Shown here: positions 52,270 to 64,000 of the stretch, in pieces
Layout of the letters: the number at the start of each line of letters is the position of its first letter
How positions within the stretch are numbered: the stretch's first letter is position 1
Source of the DNA: Lumbricus terrestris
Lineage: Eukaryota; Annelida; Clitellata; Crassiclitellata; Lumbricidae
NCBI GenBank assembly: GCA_949752735.1
Contig: OX457047.1
Location: forward strand, 2,199,782 to 2,263,781
Reading direction: 5' to 3'
Length of the DNA stretch: 64,000 nucleotides
Notes under the pieces: model-generated
What the model saw: the letters and a program-made list of their open reading frames with translations, nothing else
Told to the model about the DNA's origin: nothing
The model's database searches: none
Program-made: the position numbers and the translations under genes

Positions 52270-52721
52270 TGACTCATCATCGAAACTACTGGGAATTCCC
52301 CGCATGATGAGTCATAGGCGCGTGCTGGGGCGGTTGGCAGAAGTTTAACCATGGTTTGGGTTGGTTGGTAGAAGTTGAACCATGTTTGGGTAGTTGGCAG
52401 AAGTTGGCAAGAAATTTTTTTTTTGTTATTTTAAATAGTAGGAAAAAAAATAAATTTGTGTGTTGGAAAAAGTTGAACCATGGTTATGGGTCGACAAATT
52501 TTTGAACCAGGGTTATGGGTCGATATATTTTTGAACCATGGTTATGGGTCGATATATTTTTTGATGAGTCAGCATATTTTTTTGAACCATGGTTATGGGT
52601 CGATATATTTTTGAACCAGGGTTATGGGTCGATATATTTTTGAACCATGGTTATGGGTGATTTGGAAAAGTTGAACCATGGTTGAGGTCAAATGTTCCAG
52701 AATAGTCTTAATCTATCTACT
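52270..52721. repeat. Right terminal inverted repeat of the Maverick
   Basis: 452 bp, near-identical to the left repeat in inverse orientation over all shared parts, but one array block (about 80 bp) shorter. Its inner end is 88 bp upstream of the polymerase start codon and may contain or abut that gene's promoter. Confidence 0.95.
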
Positions 52722-52727
52722 TAAATG

Positions 52728-53003
52728 GTCATATACATACATACATGGTTGCAGGTTCGAATCCACATCAAGTGGCCGCGTATACGGACCTTGGGCAAGT
52801 CATTCACTTTCAATTGTAGACAGATTGCACACACAAACAATGGGTCGATGCCATAGTTGATGACGTAATTGCAAATTCATATAGCGCGACGTCAAATAAG
52901 CTTCTCGGACGGGTCACACAAATACCACAGCAAAACAATTCCGAGTTAAGGGATCCTAATCATAATCGTAATCTTAAACGCCAAACTTCTAAGGTGCTAC
53001 TCT
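52728..53003. other. Right flank of the Maverick: tRNA-like SINE relic
   Basis: 'gttgcaggttcgaatccaca' near 52747-52766 has a perfect B box (GGTTCGAATCC), but no convincing A box or stem. Followed by 'tatagcgcgacgtcaaata' LINE/SINE-type text. Best read as an old SINE. Confidence 0.35.
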
Positions 53004-53166
53004 CAGTGGCGTAGGCAAGGGGGGGTTTCGGGGTCAAATCCCCCCCCCATTGGCTCCGAAAAAAGGTTTTTTAACGTTATTTTTCCGTTTAAGTAAGAAA
53101 AAATAGCAAAAAACAGGGTTTCCGGCCATAAAACCCCCCCAAGAAAAATTCCTGGCTACGCCACTG
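53004..53166. mobile_element. hAT-like MITE
   Basis: Ends CAGTGGCGTA... and ...TACGCCACTG, flanked by GCTACTCT (52996-53003 and 53167-53174). 163 bp. Same terminal family as the element at 55147-55570. Confidence 0.85.
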
Positions 53167-53174
53167 GCTACTCT

Positions 53175-54220
53175 AAAACCATGCGCTGGGCACCAGCTTA
53201 TTTAGGAGCGCTGCCTGGCGTCGTAAGGGTTGCCCAATGTCCATAGGAGGAATATAATCAACGGTTTGTCTTCCGACCTATTTTATGATACCTCATGATA
53301 AGTTATATTAACTTGTCCTACCGCACCTTACGCTACTTTGCCCTCTAGGCTATTACGTAGCCTTAGTTTAGGCCTACTTTTCGGACAAAATCTGTATAGC
53401 TATTATTGCAGTAAATAAGTAAGTAAGGATCAATTCAGAGGTGCACCCGGCGCAAGGCACTGAACCCAAACGCACAAAGTTCGACAACCATACGCAAAGG
53501 GGAAACACAAGAAACGTTCTAGCCATTATACTGCACTGTATGATGCTACAAAACATCTATATATTTCATGTAGGCTAGGCGCCACTAATCTAGGCGGTCT
53601 GCTGTCAAGTCCAACCGTGTACGCTGTAAGAAGCTGGTGCTATGGGTTGCCATTTTCGATTAAACAGTTAATTTCCGTTTCTTTCTTCAGGTCGCTTTCA
53701 ATTTTCTTGCGAGACCGATTTTCTTTTCCATTTGTAACCGTCATTACTGCGCCCCTAAGAAAACCGTCTTCTGGTCCCATCCGCCCCTAAAAGAAACAAA
53801 GTAAGGCCGAGCTACGTGAAGAAATGTTCTCACCAGTAGACCAATAAGAACGATCTAATAGAACCTCTTTATATCAGGGGTATCGGAGTCGGCCCGCGAG
53901 CACGTCCTACCTAGGACGAGCCTTGCTTATAGCGACTTCACAACAAATTTATTAATCGAGAACAAAGTTCGAATTTGTAATTTTTACTTCAGAGTTTTGT
54001 TCAATACTCCGGATTGGTGATGAATATGAAACTTTAGACGTTTAAATTCAAAGTTTGTACGTTAAATAAAAAAATATTAAAGATGTTTTGGAAAACGATG
54101 TTCTTCTGGGCACAGACTCATCAAGACGAGAACGAGATTCCAACCCCATTTTGCTCAGTCGTCTTCAGCATCCTGACCCAACACTTGCTGGAATTATCGG
54201 CCTTCTTCGGCTGGTCCCCC
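53175..54220. other. Intergenic, nothing recognised
   Basis: No supportable gene or repeat border. This is downstream of SLC5 copy B and to the right of the Maverick. Confidence 0.4.
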
Positions 54221-54224
54221 GGTA

Positions 54225-54939
54225 AAAGTGATTCGGCACTATGCCTTACATCCAGCCGTCTACTGCTGAACCCAAACAAGACCCAATATAATTATTATGG
54301 GGTTCGGCACACGTCAACAACTTGCAAAACTTAATTTAGAGGTTTTAACTCTTGAGTTCTCTAGGGGTTACATTAGCCTCCTCTGTTCGGGACATTGGTT
54401 TTACGCTGTACCGGGAGCTGACGTTCTCGAAACACATAGGCCTACATGTGAATCTACTTTTTCGTGATTGCTACTGCCTAATTAATGTCAACTACGTCAG
54501 CTTAGGGTGGTATCTCGATCTCTGACCCTTACTGCTGATGCCACTCTTGTCCATGTAGTTGTGGTCTCTCGCCTCGACTATTGTAGTGCACTTTATGTCG
54601 AGCTCCTGGCGATCCGGATTGGGTGTCTTGACCGGGTTCTGCGCACAGCAGCACGTTTTATAGGTGGCATCTCCAAAGTTTCACCAAATCACGGTGTACA
54701 TGCGAAATGAACTCCACTGGCTTCTCTCGCTCACGGACTACCATAATGCAGCGGCGATCTTTTTCAGTGGCTTGTGCTAGAACCTGGAATGGGCTCCCTG
54801 TTGCTCACCGCCTTTTGCCTAGAGATCACCCCACTATGCTTCTTTCTCGCTTAAAAACTGCCTTATTTAGCCGTTGTTGAACTGTGAGGGCTTCTGCGTA
54901 GTTTACCTTGAAGGTGCGCTAAATAAAATGTTAATAATA

Positions 54940-54995
<56 letters not shown>
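54225..54995 (+). mobile_element. LINE fragment, copy B counterpart of 1-745
   Basis: Begins with SSRLLLNPNKTQY and continues through VVSRLDYCSALYVELLA in another frame. It is frameshifted and has lost an internal piece of the C-terminal domain compared with copy A (the text jumps near 54715-54730). The 3' end carries an AAT array rather than the ATG array of copy A. Confidence 0.75.
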
Positions 54996-54997
<2 letters not shown>

Positions 54998-55034
54998 CTT
55001 GTTATCTTCCGTTTATACTATGAGACTTGTGATC

Positions 55035-55625
55035 ATACAAGATACGTCTTGAGCTCCTTGGCCTTTCTCTTCCCTTGTTTCGTAAACGCTTGAAGACTAC
55101 TTTATTTGATTGCGGGAGCACTAGCTGGAATCGGGAGCGCTACTGACAGTGGCGTAACTACGGGGGGGCAAGGGGGGGCAGCCGCCCCCCCAAATGAAAG
55201 GGCTGCCCCCAGCTGCCCCCCCAATCCCTGCGTTTGTTTTACTTTTTACTCTTACGAGTGATAAAGAATTAAACAATGTTATATAATTTCTGACTTATTT
55301 TATTTTTTATACAACTTCCTGTACAACTTCTTATAGGGTGGGTGATGGGAAAGTGGGACAGGCCACTATAGTGCACTCTGGGACAGACAAGCTAGTGAGG
55401 CTTGCTTGCGTATTATGTCCAATGCTGTAATACATCCAAAATCTAAAAATACATAGTCTATGGCTATATACCGATGCCGATGCACGCTTTAATTGCCAAC
55501 GGTAGCCACCCCATCATTTTAAGCTGCCACCCCACTGCCCCCCATGAAAAAATAACTGGCTACGCCACTGGCTACTGAATCTGTGAGCGGCGCTTTATAA
55601 ATGTTCAATTACAATTACAATACTG
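55035..55625 (+). mobile_element. LINE 3' end, split by a DNA transposon
   Basis: Same piece as 876-1035 (LPLFRKRLKTTLFD, 'gcggcgctttataaatgtt', ACAATT tail), interrupted at 55147-55570. Confidence 0.75.
55147..55570. mobile_element. hAT-like DNA element nested in a LINE, copy B only
   Basis: Ends CAGTGGCGTAACTACG and TGGCTACGCCACTG, 8-bp duplication GCTACTGA (55139-55146 and 55571-55578). 424 bp, non-coding. The empty site is visible in copy A around 970-980. Confidence 0.9.
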
Positions 55626-55764
55626 CGATGTGTCACTTTGAATCACTAATAAACACAAATAATAATAATATGGAATCTTCACGACAATTGGTGGGTTTTA
55701 AGCCCGGGCAGTAAATGAAGGTGAAGAATCCTGTTTAATTATGATGATAGCATTCGTGTGTTGC

Positions 55765-64000
<8,236 letters not shown>

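Larger units (their letters stand above)
36589..52721. mobile_element. Maverick/Polinton (adintovirus-like) element, complete
   Basis: A 16,133-bp self-synthesising DNA transposon, an integrated relative of animal adintoviruses. Flanked by a perfect 6-bp target duplication TAAATG (36583-36588 and 52722-52727), the duplication length typical of this class. Termini start AGTAGATAGATT and end with its complement, again typical. It encodes the hallmark set: retrovirus-like integrase, protein-primed DNA polymerase B, adenain-type protease, packaging ATPase, major capsid protein and accessory virion proteins, in three transcription blocks (minus, plus, minus). It inserted in the 3' end of a LINE-type repeat ('gttaaggcgctatataaatg'). 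Apart from one frameshifted gene and doubts over the integrase, every frame is open, so the insertion looks recent. Confidence 0.95.

Noticed and set aside
36589..52721. Endogenous retrovirus, because of the retrovirus-like integrase
   Set aside because: No LTRs, gag or reverse transcriptase; instead inverted repeats, a family B DNA polymerase, a C5 protease and a double jelly-roll capsid.

Overview
The window is eukaryotic nuclear DNA from an animal, most likely a marine invertebrate. Genes are split by GT-AG introns, simple repeats are abundant, non-LTR retrotransposon 3' ends ending in 'gcgctatataaat' recur, and short DNA transposons are everywhere. I lean towards an echinoderm-like deuterostome, but the sequence does not prove the species.

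Host genes. Two tandem copies of a sodium/solute cotransporter of the SLC5 family run on the minus strand. Copy A is complete: I could chain 15 exons from 25267 down to 1532 with matching phases at every junction, giving a predicted 610-residue protein. Copy B is cut by the right edge: its last eight exons lie between 64000 and 55765. Introns and downstream DNA of the two copies are also alignable (1-9690 against about 54340-64000), so the region is a segmental duplication with a unit near 54 kb. Many mobile elements are in only one copy and so date after the duplication. A single-exon C2H2 zinc-finger gene lies between the two transporters (33171-34445).

Virus-like element. Positions 36589-52721 are a complete Maverick/Polinton (adintovirus-like) element of 16,133 bp, flanked by a perfect 6-bp target duplication (TAAATG), with long terminal inverted repeats of 532 and 452 bp. 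Left to right it has a minus-strand integrase and a phospholipase A2-like protein. A plus-strand block follows: packaging ATPase, candidate minor capsid and virion proteins, a cluster of paralogous helical proteins, the major capsid protein, and a SAP/NUMOD-like protein. A minus-strand block comes last: two fibre-like proteins, an adenain-type protease, an HNH-like protein and a protein-primed DNA polymerase B. Replication, integration, maturation, packaging and capsid functions are all represented, nearly all as open frames. Visible defects are a one-base frameshift in one gene, no ATG for the integrase, and a short catalytic spacing in it.

Mobile-element background. The flanks hold at least ten non-LTR fragments, several tRNA-derived SINEs, and about ten short DNA transposons with recognisable 8-9 bp target duplications. 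Three of these share an internal minisatellite despite unrelated termini. There are also many di- to pentanucleotide arrays. Coordinates of host exons were derived by reading splice sites directly and are firm to the base where phases agree; mobile-element borders without target duplications are approximate.
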